A stretch of 41,587 bases of DNA from Chloroflexota bacterium (GTDB lineage Bacteria > Chloroflexota > Limnocylindria > Limnocylindrales > CSP1-4), in the NCBI GenBank assembly GCA_003169735.1, contig PNAP01000121.1, positions 1 through 41,587 on the forward strand. Direction: 5' to 3'. A program made the translations under genes and the position numbers. Below are positions 1 through 7,480 of the stretch, in pieces; position 1 is the stretch's first letter; each line of letters starts with the position of its first letter. A model generated the notes under the pieces. The model worked only from the letters and a program-made list of their open reading frames with translations, did not search any database and was not told the DNA's origin.

Positions 1-771
1 GCCATCATCGCCATTCTGGCGGCATTGCTTTTGCCGACGCTGGCCGGCGCCAGGATGCAGGCGGCCCGCATCCAGTGTGTCAGCAATGAGAAACAGTTGA
101 TCCTGGCCTGGACGATTTATTCCACCGACAACAATGAAAATCTGGTCTCGAACGGAGGCGACACGGCCATGACTTCCACGCATCCGCATTTGTGGGTTCA
201 AGGCGGCAACCACGGTTCTGCCGACACCCTGACCAACAAGCTATATCTGATGGGCGCGAATTTTGCGCTCTTCGCCAGAAGTCTCCCAACCGAGCGGATC
301 TACAAATGTCCGGCGGATTTGTCCACCTGGCCGCTGTGGACATCAAAATTAACCTACGTCACAGAATTGCGCAGCTATGCCATGAACAGTTATCTCGGGA
401 CCGGAAGCGCAGGCGTAATTCCTCCGATCAGCCTGAACTCCGCCTACAAGGTTTACACGAAATTTTCACAGTTCGCGGCGGACTCGCCGGTCAACCGCTT
501 TGTGTTCATGGATGTCAATCCGGCCAGCATCTGCACGCCCGCCTTCGGTGTGGACATGAGCCTGCAAACCTGGATTCATTATCCTTCAGACCTGCACCGG
601 AAGGGGGGCGTGATGGCCTTTGCCGACGGCCATGTGGAACACCACCTCTGGGAGGACGCCAGAACCATGTTGCACCTCGCGGACGGACAGGCTTATATCC
701 CGCACGGCATTTCCTCGTCCGGCAATCCCGATTTGAACTGGATCGCGGAGCAGACAACTTCAAAAAAATAA
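1..771 (+). CDS. Pseudopilin-like H-X9-DG protein, 5' end cut by window
   Basis: The reading frame is open from base 1, so the true start lies upstream. The first visible residues (AIIAILAALLLPTLAGAR) are the hydrophobic helix of a type IV pilin/type II secretion pseudopilin, missing the prepilin cleavage site and methylated Phe. Near the C-terminus H-RKGGVMAFA-DG gives the H-X9-DG motif of the prepilin-processing-associated family (DUF1559 type), which is greatly expanded in Verrucomicrobiota, Planctomycetota and Lentisphaerota. The protein is expected to be exported through a pilin-type pathway and surface associated; individual functions in this family are unknown. Seen: helix and motif. 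Known: family expansion. Inferred: verrucomicrobial origin. Confidence 0.85.
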   Translation, partial: AIIAILAALLLPTLAGARMQAARIQCVSNEKQLILAWTIYSTDNNENLVSNGGDTAMTSTHPHLWVQGGNHGSADTLTNKLYLMGANFALFARSLPTERIYKCPADLSTWPLWTSKLTYVTELRSYAMNSYLGTGSAGVIPPISLNSAYKVYTKFSQFAADSPVNRFVFMDVNPASICTPAFGVDMSLQTWIHYPSDLHRKGGVMAFADGHVEHHLWEDARTMLHLADGQAYIPHGISSSGNPDLNWIAEQTTSKK

Positions 772-849
772 CCCGCCCGCGCAAGATATTTTGGAATGCC
801 TTTGCATCAGGCGCGGGTTTGCTTCGAATGAAAACCTGGAAATCTTCAG

Positions 850-909
850 CGCGAAGTGGATTGAATCAACGGACGTTTATCGCGCCATGTTGCGGCAGGT
901 TTTGAGATG
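850..909. repeat. Dispersed ~60-bp repeat, copy 1
   Basis: Begins GCGCGAAGTGGATTGAATCA and ends near GGCAGGTTTTGAGATGA. It lies between the pseudopilin gene and the first antitoxin gene. Copies 2 and 3 follow the next two toxin genes. The rest of the 185-base gap (772-956) shows no gene. Confidence 0.6.
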
Positions 910-956
910 AATGATGTCGGGCTTGCAAAAATACGGAAAATCCCTATTTTGTCGTC

Positions 957-1238
957 ATGAAACAAATTACCGCCGCAGATGCAGCCAAGGAATTTCACCA
1001 TTTCCTGGGGTTGGCGGAACACGGTCAAAGCGTTCAAATCCGCAAACACCGCCGGGTTGTGGCTCGATTGGTGCCGGACAGTGATTTTATGAGCGGGCGT
1101 GAATTTTCCAAACTGTTCACGGATTACAAGGCAACGGCATTGGACAAAGCCGCCGCTGATGACATCGAAGCCGGCATCAAAAAACTCGACGAGGAGTTCA
1201 GCCATGAACTGGATCATAGACACGGACATCCTCATTGA
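957..1238 (+). CDS. Phd/YefM-type antitoxin
   Basis: A 93-residue protein starting MKQITAADAAKEFHHFLGL, the usual opening of Phd/YefM antitoxins (short strand, helix, then a small beta sheet with QIRKHRRVVARLVP). These proteins bind DNA as dimers through the N-terminal fold, repress their own operon, and use a disordered C-terminal tail to cover the toxin active site. The tail here (about residues 50-93) is charged and helical. The gene overlaps the downstream PIN toxin by 35 bases, which supports a cotranslated TA pair. No clear Shine-Dalgarno sequence is visible. Assignment as VapC partner is from context. Confidence 0.8.
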   Translation: MKQITAADAAKEFHHFLGLAEHGQSVQIRKHRRVVARLVPDSDFMSGREFSKLFTDYKATALDKAAADDIEAGIKKLDEEFSHELDHRHGHPH

Positions 1239-1629
1239 AGGCGAACGCGGCAACCCGGCCTTTGCCGCATGGAGTCAGTCGCCGGATGAATTTGCCACAG
1301 CCGACATCATCCGCGCCGAATTTTTAATCGGGGTTCACACCGTTGAGGATGCGGCCAAACGAAGGCGCGGCGAAGAGTTCTATCGAAACCGGATTTCGCG
1401 CATTGCCTCTCTTGCCAATGAATCTGCGGATTACGAAATTGCCGCAAGAATAGCCGGTGAGGCGCGCCGGCTTGGAAAAGGCAGTCCCGGACTGGTGGAT
1501 GGGCTTTTGGCCGCGCTCGCTCTGCGGACAGGCGCGAAAGTGGCGACGCAAAACGTCAAAGATTTCACCGCCATGGGTTGTCCGTGCGAAAATCCGTTAA
1601 AAATATCCGCGCGCCGCGAAGCGGATTGA
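1204..1629 (+). CDS. vapC: PIN-domain toxin, VapC family
   Basis: A 141-residue PIN protein beginning MNWIIDTDILIEGERG; the Asp of IIDTD is the first metal-binding acid. A Glu follows in IIRAEFLIG and the late acidic site is in GLVDGLLAALAL, followed by the typical ATQNVKDF strand. VapC toxins are Mg-dependent RNases cutting tRNA or rRNA. I start it at ATG 1204 because the PIN fold begins there; the longer frame from 1099 would run through the antitoxin gene. Its last codons and stop lie inside repeat copy 2, so the tail ARREAD comes from the repeat. Role in the cell is inferred from family. Confidence 0.85.
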   Translation: MNWIIDTDILIEGERGNPAFAAWSQSPDEFATADIIRAEFLIGVHTVEDAAKRRRGEEFYRNRISRIASLANESADYEIAARIAGEARRLGKGSPGLVDGLLAALALRTGAKVATQNVKDFTAMGCPCENPLKISARREAD

Positions 1630-1671
1630 ATCAACAGCCACTTTTCAAATCCTGCCGCCCGCGTTTTGGAA
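1612..1671. repeat. Dispersed ~60-bp repeat, copy 2
   Basis: Contains GCGAAGCGGATTGAATCAAC and ends near GCGTTTTGGAAGAAT. It overlaps the end of vapC and supplies its TGA stop. It is similar to copy 1 along most of its length, with a short deletion near the middle. Confidence 0.6.
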
Positions 1672-1713
1672 GAATCCGCTTGATTCTTTCCAGAGTAATG
1701 CTAGGCTTACCGC

Positions 1714-1968
1714 ATGATTGCCAACGTGTCGGTCAAGGGCCAAATGGTCATCCCGGAGGCCATCCGCGAACAGGCGCGGATCAAGTCCGGTGATGAACTG
1801 GATGTCGGCTACGCCAATGGACTCATCGTGCTGCGGAAACGGCGCGCGATGACGCCCGCGCGGGTTCGTTCGCTGCTGCTGGGCGGACGCGAACTGCCTG
1901 AAATGACACCGGCGGATGAAACGACCGTCGCCCGCGCACTTCAGCAGGTCAGGAGCCGGCGTAAATAG
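1714..1968 (+). CDS. AbrB/MazE-type antitoxin
   Basis: An 84-residue protein with the swapped-hairpin AbrB fold: MIANVSVKGQMVIPEAIREQ, then IKSGDELDVGYANGLIVLRK, the classic pattern of SpoVT/AbrB-like antitoxins (about residues 3-45). The rest is a helical tail expected to bind the toxin. Its TAG stop shares one base with the GTG start of the following PIN gene, so translation is coupled. It probably represses its own promoter between 1672 and 1713. Substrate and toxin specificity cannot be told from sequence. Confidence 0.85.
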   Translation: MIANVSVKGQMVIPEAIREQARIKSGDELDVGYANGLIVLRKRRAMTPARVRSLLLGGRELPEMTPADETTVARALQQVRSRRK

Positions 1969-2369
1969 TGAAGGTTGTCTTCGACACCAACGTGGTGGCC
2001 AGCGCAAGTTTTTGGCGCGGCGCGCCGTTTGATTGTCTTGCGGCATGGGCGCAGGGCCGCTGCGAAGCCGTGGTCAGCCCCGCGCTGCTGGCCGAATATC
2101 ATGAAATCATCGAGGAACTCCGCTTGGAATATCCCGAACGCGCCTTTGTGAAATGGGTGGATGCGCTGACGGATTCGGCCACGCTGGTTTTTCCGGCGGA
2201 CCGCGCCACGCGCGCGACGCCCGATCCGGACGACGAAATGATTTTGGAATGCGCGCTGGCGGCGGAGGCGGATTACATCGTAAGCGGCGACAAAAGGCAT
2301 TTGCTGCCGCTCCGGCAATTTCGCGGAATCCCGATTGTCAGCCCGGCGGATTTTCTGCGCCGGCTATGA
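1968..2369 (+). CDS. PIN-domain toxin, TIGR00305/COG1569 type
   Basis: A 133-residue PIN protein starting MKVVFDTNVVASASFWRG, typical of the putative TA toxin PIN family (TIGR00305-like). Acidic metal sites are visible in the first strand (FDTN), in the middle (LLAEYHEIIEE) and in TPDPDDEMILECALAAEADY, followed by IVSGDKRHLLPL. Proteins of this family are predicted Mg-dependent nucleases paired with small antitoxins. Start is GTG 1968, overlapping the antitoxin stop by one base. Product and pairing are well supported; the RNA target is unknown. Confidence 0.85.
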   Translation: MKVVFDTNVVASASFWRGAPFDCLAAWAQGRCEAVVSPALLAEYHEIIEELRLEYPERAFVKWVDALTDSATLVFPADRATRATPDPDDEMILECALAAEADYIVSGDKRHLLPLRQFRGIPIVSPADFLRRL

Positions 2370-2379
2370 AGTGATTCGG

Positions 2380-2441
2380 GCGCAAAGCGAGTAGAGTCAA
2401 CGGACGATTTTCAAATTCTTCTGCGACAGGTTTTGGACTGA
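2380..2441. repeat. Dispersed ~60-bp repeat, copy 3
   Basis: Has AGAGTCAACGGACGATTTTC and ends near GACAGGTTTTGGACTGA. It lies between the end of the PIN toxin gene and the convergent membrane protein gene. Shares its central TCAACGGACG with copy 1 and TTTTCAAAT with copy 2. Confidence 0.6.
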
Positions 2442-2942
2442 TTAAGCGCCAAAAATAGTTTCATAGAGTTTCATTAAAAGCGGAAACGCAATTAACGAGC
2501 AGGTATTTCCGGCCAGCGAAGCCAGCCAGCATCTAAGAAGTGAAGCCATCGGAAGATTTTGCTTTGCCGGCGCGTGACGGCAAATCCAATAAATGAGGGT
2601 TCCCTCAATCACAACCACCAGGCCTTCGCCGGACGCCACAGCCAACGCCGGACGCATATCTTGAAACAGCCAAAGGAAACCAAGAAACGCGGGATAGGTA
2701 ATCAAGTGCAGTCCAAGAATCCAAAGAATGAAAAAACGCGGTTTGCGAAAACGCCGGAGCAGAAGCAAAATGCACGTCGCTTCCAGAAGAATTGAAAAAC
2801 TGATGAGAAAAGTAATTTCCGGCGTCACGGGTTTCTCTGGAATGGAAATCGGATTGGCATGCAAAGAAAACGGGCAAAGAAACAGCACGGCAAAAAATCC
2901 GAATTGTCGGAGCGTGGTGACGAAATGATTTTGCATTTTCAT
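2442..2942 (-). CDS. Small integral membrane protein, unknown function
   Basis: A 166-residue protein with an N-terminal signal-like segment (LRQFGFFAVLFLCPFSLHA) followed by about four hydrophobic segments (near residues 43-62, 72-92, 97-118 and 135-160). I do not recognise a family. It overlaps the upstream HEAT-repeat gene by four bases (ATGA), so the two are translated together and may act together at the membrane. It converges on the PIN toxin gene to its left. A second in-frame ATG lies two codons later; the overlapping one is chosen for the ATGA coupling. Confidence 0.7.
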   Translation of the reverse strand: MKMQNHFVTTLRQFGFFAVLFLCPFSLHANPISIPEKPVTPEITFLISFSILLEATCILLLLRRFRKPRFFILWILGLHLITYPAFLGFLWLFQDMRPALAVASGEGLVVVIEGTLIYWICRHAPAKQNLPMASLLRCWLASLAGNTCSLIAFPLLMKLYETIFGA

Positions 2943-4648
2943 TTTATTCCGGCTTTGGCAGCGGCTGCGGGGTCAATTTGTTTGAGTTGATTGGTTGCGT
3001 TCAGGCGAATGTCGTCATCGGGGTCATTCAGGAGTTTCACAAAAAGCGGGATTGCCTGTTTGCGTTGCTCGGGAAATTTGTCGCCGACTCCTTCCGTCAA
3101 AATATTGGCGGCTTCACTTCGCACGCTGATGAATTGGTTGGTCAGTCCCTTGATGAGAAACGGCAGGGCATTCGAGCCGGTTCCGCAGGTGGCGATCATG
3201 GCTGTCAGGGCAATATCATTATTCGTGCTGTCCATGAGTATCCATAACTCTGGCAACGCGGGTTTGGTCAGTTCGCCCAATGCGACGAATCCACCAGCGG
3301 CATTAATGTTGATCTGGAAAGGACTGAAGCAATACGCTGGCCGCACATAAACCAGCCGTTTCAACAAGGCAGGAATCGCATTTGTGCCAATGTGTTGAAT
3401 GGCGTTCGTCGCGTCTTGCGAAATGAAACCGTCTGCATCGCGCATTTTCAACCATTCGCCCAATCGCCTGCCGCTACAACTCGGTTCGTCTGGAAATAGA
3501 AACGCATCCGGGTGGTTGGTCTCATATTGATCGGTCAGGAATCCTTTTGCGCTGTTGGCAAGGTCGGAATCGGAATCGGTAGCGATGGTTTGCATCGCTG
3601 ACTCAATTTGCGAAGTCGCCGGATAGTGACGTAATAGCCCGAACGCCGCGCGCCGCATTTTGATGTCAGGCGATTGCAGGCGAGTCAGCACAATGGGCAA
3701 CGCTTTGGCTGGCCTGACATCGGTCAATGCTTTCAGCGCGGTATCAATCTCTGGTTTTCCCTGCGCAAGACAATTGGTTAAAATGGGCAGCGCTTCGTCT
3801 GGCGCGATGATAACCAGCGTCTTCAAAGCTGCGCCCGCTGTGCCCGCGTTTTCGCTTTCAACTAAATTGGTCAAAATCGGAAAAGCTACCAGCGCATTGG
3901 TTCCGAAATTGGCGAGCGCGTTTGCCGCGTTCGCGCTGACCGAAGAATCTTTCAAAGCCGCGACCAGCAGCGGAACGGCCAGTTCGGGCGCGGACGTTTG
4001 AATGCCGATGTCAGCGACCGCCGTGCCGCGCACGGCATCGGACGAATCTTGAAGACGGGGTTTTATTCGTGTGATATAAACTCCGACATCATCCGTGACT
4101 GACGCCAATTCATCTATTGCCCATTGCCTGATGGCCGCATCCTGATTGGTGAGCGCCCGGCAGAAGACCGGCTCGGCGGGCTTGCCGATAAAAACCAAAC
4201 ATCGCCCGGCGGTGGAGGCGTTGTCTTTTTCATCAAGAAGTTTTCCCAATTCTCCGGCGGCTGGCGCGGCATTCGTTCCCAACACTTCAAAACCCCCGAT
4301 TCCCAGCCATTGGAAATCCCATGCCGAATGCCATCTGATAAATCGGGTTCCATACTCATTGCTGATTCTGAATTTGTCGCCCGCGCCAATGATCCACAAA
4401 CTAACTGGATCATCTCCGGCCCAAACAAATTTCAATAATTTTGGCAGGGCTTTCTTTGCCCCGATTGCGCGGATGGCGTCTCGAGCTTCCGCGACTTGTG
4501 GCGTTCCTACCGATAGAACATCGTGATATTGTTCCAACCAGCTTGTCAGCGTGCGCCCGTGGTAACGCGTTTCGCGTTCGCAAATGACCACAACCAAAAC
4601 GCAGATTATCGCGAAGCATATTAAAACGAAAACAAAGCGCGATTTCAC
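2939..4648 (-). CDS. Membrane-anchored HEAT-repeat protein
   Basis: A 569-residue protein with an N-terminal hydrophobic segment (about residues 4-23) and then YHGRTLTSWLEQY, a segment I associate with verrucomicrobial HEAT proteins. From about residue 55 on it is a series of helical repeats with the marks of HEAT/PBS-lyase repeats (for example AIRAIGAKKALPKLL, AANALANFGTNALVAFPIL, VRSEAANILTEGVG). Such solenoids bind protein partners and have no fixed enzymatic role. Expected to be anchored in the membrane with the repeats outside. Coupled to the downstream membrane protein by an ATGA overlap. Function unknown. Confidence 0.8.
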   Translation of the reverse strand: MKSRFVFVLICFAIICVLVVVICERETRYHGRTLTSWLEQYHDVLSVGTPQVAEARDAIRAIGAKKALPKLLKFVWAGDDPVSLWIIGAGDKFRISNEYGTRFIRWHSAWDFQWLGIGGFEVLGTNAAPAAGELGKLLDEKDNASTAGRCLVFIGKPAEPVFCRALTNQDAAIRQWAIDELASVTDDVGVYITRIKPRLQDSSDAVRGTAVADIGIQTSAPELAVPLLVAALKDSSVSANAANALANFGTNALVAFPILTNLVESENAGTAGAALKTLVIIAPDEALPILTNCLAQGKPEIDTALKALTDVRPAKALPIVLTRLQSPDIKMRRAAFGLLRHYPATSQIESAMQTIATDSDSDLANSAKGFLTDQYETNHPDAFLFPDEPSCSGRRLGEWLKMRDADGFISQDATNAIQHIGTNAIPALLKRLVYVRPAYCFSPFQININAAGGFVALGELTKPALPELWILMDSTNNDIALTAMIATCGTGSNALPFLIKGLTNQFISVRSEAANILTEGVGDKFPEQRKQAIPLFVKLLNDPDDDIRLNATNQLKQIDPAAAAKAGIK

Positions 4649-4700
4649 GGCTTTTAGAATTGCCGTCTTTTACGCCACCCGCAAAAAATTGACAAGACAA

Positions 4701-4736
4701 TTACCTTCTCCGTCCGGGCGCGAAATGGCAGCCGCC
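4701..4736. repeat. 36-bp direct repeat, left copy
   Basis: Matches 5412-5447 with two mismatches. Read on the minus strand it encodes GGCHFAPGRRR and a TAA stop, i.e. a copy of the C-terminal end of the helicase gene at 5412. The two copies bracket the minus-strand TA module. Confidence 0.8.
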
Positions 4737-4741
4737 ATCAA

Positions 4742-5143
4742 TCACCTCAATAACGCCTTGAAACCCGCTTGCGCAAAATGTTCATCGCCGGTCAGCGCGC
4801 CGGCCAGGTTTTCATCCTTCATCGTCACGAATGAGGTGCAATCGGTGAGCGACCACTGTTTGTCCGGACGTTTTTCGTAAAGTCGCAGGCCGCGCTGGAA
4901 CAAATCCGTCGTGGCTGGAATAATTTTCACCTTTGGGTCCTGCGAAAGGTCGCGGATGAATGAAGTGACCAGACGCCGGCTGGCCGAGGCCGCCAAGGCA
5001 TCCGCCACTTCAGCCAGAACCCATTCCGTGGTGACGAGATTGTTGCGCAAATCGCGCGCGGCAGCGGCGGCTTTTGAATGATGCTGGTCGGCACGATTCA
5101 GCAGTGCCACGAAGTAAAAGGCGTCCGCGAACACCGCTTTCAT
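4742..5143 (-). CDS. PIN-domain toxin, COG2402-like
   Basis: A 133-residue protein starting MKAVFADAFYFVALLNRADQ. The C-terminal stretch WSLTDCTSFVTMKDENLAGA then LTGDEHFAQAGF is characteristic of the COG2402-like branch of predicted PIN nucleases. Metal-binding acids are seen in FADAFY, EWVLAEVADAL, SLTDC and TGDEH. Expected to be a Mg-dependent RNase toxin. The start overlaps the upstream antitoxin stop by four bases. The module sits between two copies of the helicase 3' end (4701-4736 and 5412-5447), suggesting it arrived by an event that duplicated that sequence. Confidence 0.85.
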   Translation of the reverse strand: MKAVFADAFYFVALLNRADQHHSKAAAAARDLRNNLVTTEWVLAEVADALAASASRRLVTSFIRDLSQDPKVKIIPATTDLFQRGLRLYEKRPDKQWSLTDCTSFVTMKDENLAGALTGDEHFAQAGFKALLR

Positions 5144-5355
5144 TTTTGGCGGTGACCGTGAACGTAATGGTCAAGATTCGCGGCAAGGTCGGCGGGCAGG
5201 TCGTTCGCCGCGCCAATGTAGTTCGCGTAACGCTCGGCAAACGAGGCTTCCAGCGCCGTGTCGGGAACGGTCAATTGCACTTCCGCGCCGTCCGGCAGAT
5301 TTAATTCTGACGGCAGCCGGATGATTCCATTCGCAATTTTGACTGTGCAAGTCAT
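5140..5355 (-). CDS. Small antitoxin of the PIN pair
   Basis: A 71-residue protein with the beta-rich start MTCTVKIANGIIRLPSELNL and PDGAEVQLTVPD, a pattern of short AbrB-like or DUF104-like antitoxins. The C-terminal half is helical (EASFAERYANYIGAANDL) and likely binds the toxin. The stop overlaps the toxin start by four bases. The ATG at 5355 is the only sensible start; no clear Shine-Dalgarno is seen. Antitoxin role is inferred from size, fold and position. Confidence 0.7.
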   Translation of the reverse strand: MTCTVKIANGIIRLPSELNLPDGAEVQLTVPDTALEASFAERYANYIGAANDLPADLAANLDHYVHGHRQK

Positions 5356-5411
5356 GTTCTACTTTTCGTCCAATGCCGCCACAAAAGCAAGCTTCTTTCA
5401 ATTGTGAGAAT

Positions 5412-5447
5412 TTACCTTCTCCGTCCGGGCGCGAAGTGGTAGCCGCC
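5412..5447. repeat. 36-bp direct repeat, right copy
   Basis: This is the genuine 3' end of the helicase gene, coding GGYHFAPGRRR and the TAA stop on the minus strand. The left copy at 4701-4736 differs at two bases. Confidence 0.8.
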
Positions 5448-6707
5448 GTGGACGCGGGCGCCGCGGGCTTTGCCGGGAAAACCCTTCGGCGCGCCGGGTT
5501 TTCCTTCCTCGAACAGCATCGTGTATTTGTAGTCGAAATTTTCCAGTTTCACGCGCGGGATTTTCTGGCTGATGAAACGTTCGATGGCGAAGACGTGGCT
5601 GGAATCCTCGGCGGTCATGATGGTGAAGGCGTCGCCGCTGTGTTCCGCGCGACCGGTGCGCCCGATGCGGTGGATGTAATCCTCCGGATGCTGCGGCACG
5701 TCGTAGTTGATGACGTGGCTCACCTCCGCGATGTCGAGTCCGCGCGCGGCGATGTCCGTGGCGACGAGCGCTTCGAACTTGCCGTCGCGGAAACCGCGCA
5801 GGGCCTGCTCGCGTTCGCGCTGGGTGCGGTTGGAATGCAGCACGGCCACGGCGTGATTGGCGCGCTTGAGCAGTCCGGCGATGCGGTCCGCGCCGTGCTT
5901 CGTCCGGCAGAAGACGAGCACCGAGTTGTAATTCACGCGCTCGAGCAACTGGAGCAGCAGGTCGGATTTCTGCGAATCGGAAACGGGATAAATGACGTGC
6001 TTCACGGTCTCGGCGGGTGTCCGGCGCGCGCCGATCTCAATCGTCTGGGGATTCTGCATCGCCCATTTGATGAGCGTTTCGATCTGCGGCGGGATGGTCG
6101 CGGAAAACAGCGCGGTGTGGCGCTGGCGCGGGCAGCGGTCGAGAATGCGGCGCACGTCGGGCAGAAATCCCATGTCGAGCATCCGGTCAGCCTCGTCGAG
6201 CACGAGGAATTGGACCTTGTCCAGCCGCAGCGTGCCGCGTTCGAGATGGTCGAGCAAGCGCCCGGGCGTGGCGACGACGATGTCCGTTCCCGCGCGCAAT
6301 TCGTCCGTCTGCCGGCCATAACCGACGCCGCCATAAACGACGGTGGTTTTCAGATTGGTGAAACGCGCGTAATCGTGGATGGCGGTCTCCACCTGCGCGG
6401 CCAGTTCGCGCGTGGGTTCGAGGATGAGCGCGCGCGGGCCGGGCGCGTGCTGGCCGAGCTTCGAGAGGATGGGCAGGGCGAACGCGGCGGTCTTGCCGGT
6501 GCCGGTCTGCGCTCGGGCCAACAGGTCACGGCCGGCGAGGACGATGGGAATCGCCTCCCGCTGCACGGGGGTCGGTTCGGTATAGCCCTCTTCGGCGACG
6601 GCGCGGAGCAGCTCGGGACCCAGCCCGAGCCCATCGAAACCCACGATCGGACTCTCCTCGGTGTTCGATGGCGAGTCTACGCGGCTGCGCGTCGCGACGT
6701 TCGTCAC
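5412..6707 (-). CDS. rhlE: DEAD-box RNA helicase, RhlE type; likely chimeric
   Basis: A 431-residue ATP-dependent RNA helicase with all core motifs: Q motif GYTEPTPVQ (41-49), Walker A AQTGTGKT (66-73), PTREL (98-102), TPGR (147-150), DEAD (171-174), SAT (202-204), ARGLDI (321-326) and HRIGRTGR (346-353). It ends with a short basic tail. Such enzymes remodel rRNA and mRNA structure. The first 80 or so residues closely resemble those of the second helicase in this window (13301-14752), whereas the C-terminal half lies in the lower-GC verrucomicrobial part. The GTG start at 6707 overlaps the upstream gene stop (GTGA). A join of two genomes within the gene is likely. Confidence 0.85.
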   Translation of the reverse strand: MTNVATRSRVDSPSNTEESPIVGFDGLGLGPELLRAVAEEGYTEPTPVQREAIPIVLAGRDLLARAQTGTGKTAAFALPILSKLGQHAPGPRALILEPTRELAAQVETAIHDYARFTNLKTTVVYGGVGYGRQTDELRAGTDIVVATPGRLLDHLERGTLRLDKVQFLVLDEADRMLDMGFLPDVRRILDRCPRQRHTALFSATIPPQIETLIKWAMQNPQTIEIGARRTPAETVKHVIYPVSDSQKSDLLLQLLERVNYNSVLVFCRTKHGADRIAGLLKRANHAVAVLHSNRTQREREQALRGFRDGKFEALVATDIAARGLDIAEVSHVINYDVPQHPEDYIHRIGRTGRAEHSGDAFTIMTAEDSSHVFAIERFISQKIPRVKLENFDYKYTMLFEEGKPGAPKGFPGKARGARVHGGYHFAPGRRR

Positions 6708-7204
6708 GAGTCGAGCCGCGGGCGGAGGCGGAACGCCGGTCCGGCGCCAAGCCCCTCGGCGGGCGTGCCGTAGCGCAGGATGAGCTCACGGATGGCGGTC
6801 GCGAACGCGTCGCCGTCGAGTGGCTCGGCCACGAACGTACAGGTGCGCTCGCCCCAGCGGGCGATGCCGTGCGGGTCAGCGGCGAGGTTGAGCGCCCAAT
6901 CTGCAGCACGATCGCCGGCCGCGACGAGCAGCGAGCCGTCTGGCTCCTCGACGAAACCGACCGCCGCGGAGGCGGGTCGGCCGGTCACCCGGCCATGCGT
7001 TTCGAGAAGAACGACGCGACCGAGTTCGGCGAGGGTCTCGCCGATCGGCCGGTCGTCAGTGAAGGCGTGCCCGCGCGCCGCAGATCGGGCAGGTCGCCCA
7101 ACCGGAGCGGTCGGGCTCCATGAAGGTGGTGCAGCCGTTGGTTCGGCAGAAGAGTGCGCGTTCGGCGCTCGTGCTGCGCCGCATGCGACGGCGAGCAGAA
7201 GCAC
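6704..7204 (-). CDS. F420-type split-barrel (nitroreductase-like) protein, start uncertain
   Basis: About residues 60-166 resemble the deazaflavin-dependent nitroreductase family (PF04075 type): GRVVLLETHGRVTGRPASAA, GSLLVAAGDRAADWALNLAA, then DPHGIARWGERTCTF. These small split barrels bind F420 or flavin and reduce or sequester substrates. The N-terminal 49 residues of the longest frame overlap the zinc-ribbon gene in another frame and look non-coding. No ATG, GTG or TTG lies between that gene's stop and the conserved region, so the start is unclear: an unusual start, a frameshift joining it to the zinc ribbon, or GTG 7204. The stop overlaps the helicase start. Confidence 0.6.
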   Translation of the reverse strand: MLLLAVACGAARAPNAHSSAEPTAAPPSWSPTAPVGRPARSAARGHAFTDDRPIGETLAELGRVVLLETHGRVTGRPASAAVGFVEEPDGSLLVAAGDRAADWALNLAADPHGIARWGERTCTFVAEPLDGDAFATAIRELILRYGTPAEGLGAGPAFRLRPRLDS

Positions 7205-7247
7205 CCTGGTACAGGGTGGTTGGTGAGGATTGACGAGTATTCGGCAT
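7056..7247 (-). CDS. Small zinc-ribbon protein
   Basis: A 63-residue protein starting MPNTRQSSPTTLYQG, with two cysteine pairs: CRTNGC and, 17 residues later, CPIC (CRTNGC...GWATCPICGA), a zinc ribbon. The ATG at 7247 has a good Shine-Dalgarno sequence, AGGAAG, seven bases upstream, which is why I accept it over the longer frame. The protein has no other domain and its function is unknown. It overlaps the following split-barrel frame; the two could be one broken gene. Zinc binding is inferred from the cysteines. Confidence 0.6.
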   Translation of the reverse strand: MPNTRQSSPTTLYQGASARRRMRRSTSAERALFCRTNGCTTFMEPDRSGWATCPICGARARLH

Positions 7248-7480
7248 CGTTTCGCTTCCTGGGCGGTCTCGCGCTGGTCGTTTGGTCGCGCTGACCGCTC
7301 CGAATAGGTTTCGGCTCGACGATCCGCACGGCGAATCGGAGCTTTTCATTGGCGTCCCGGAGTGCCGCGAGAGCGAGGACTGTTGGGTGCTCATACCTGC
7401 GGTCGGACTCGGAGAGTGGCCAGAGTGTAGCACATCGCGGTCGGCGCCCGATCGCTGGTCAGTCGAGGGAGGGGCTCGGC

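Noticed and set aside
5373-6773. Long plus-strand frame opposite the helicase gene (466 codons)
   Set aside because: It is the antisense shadow of the DEAD-box gene, with no domain, and its sequence is Arg/Gly-rich as expected of a complement frame in high-GC DNA.
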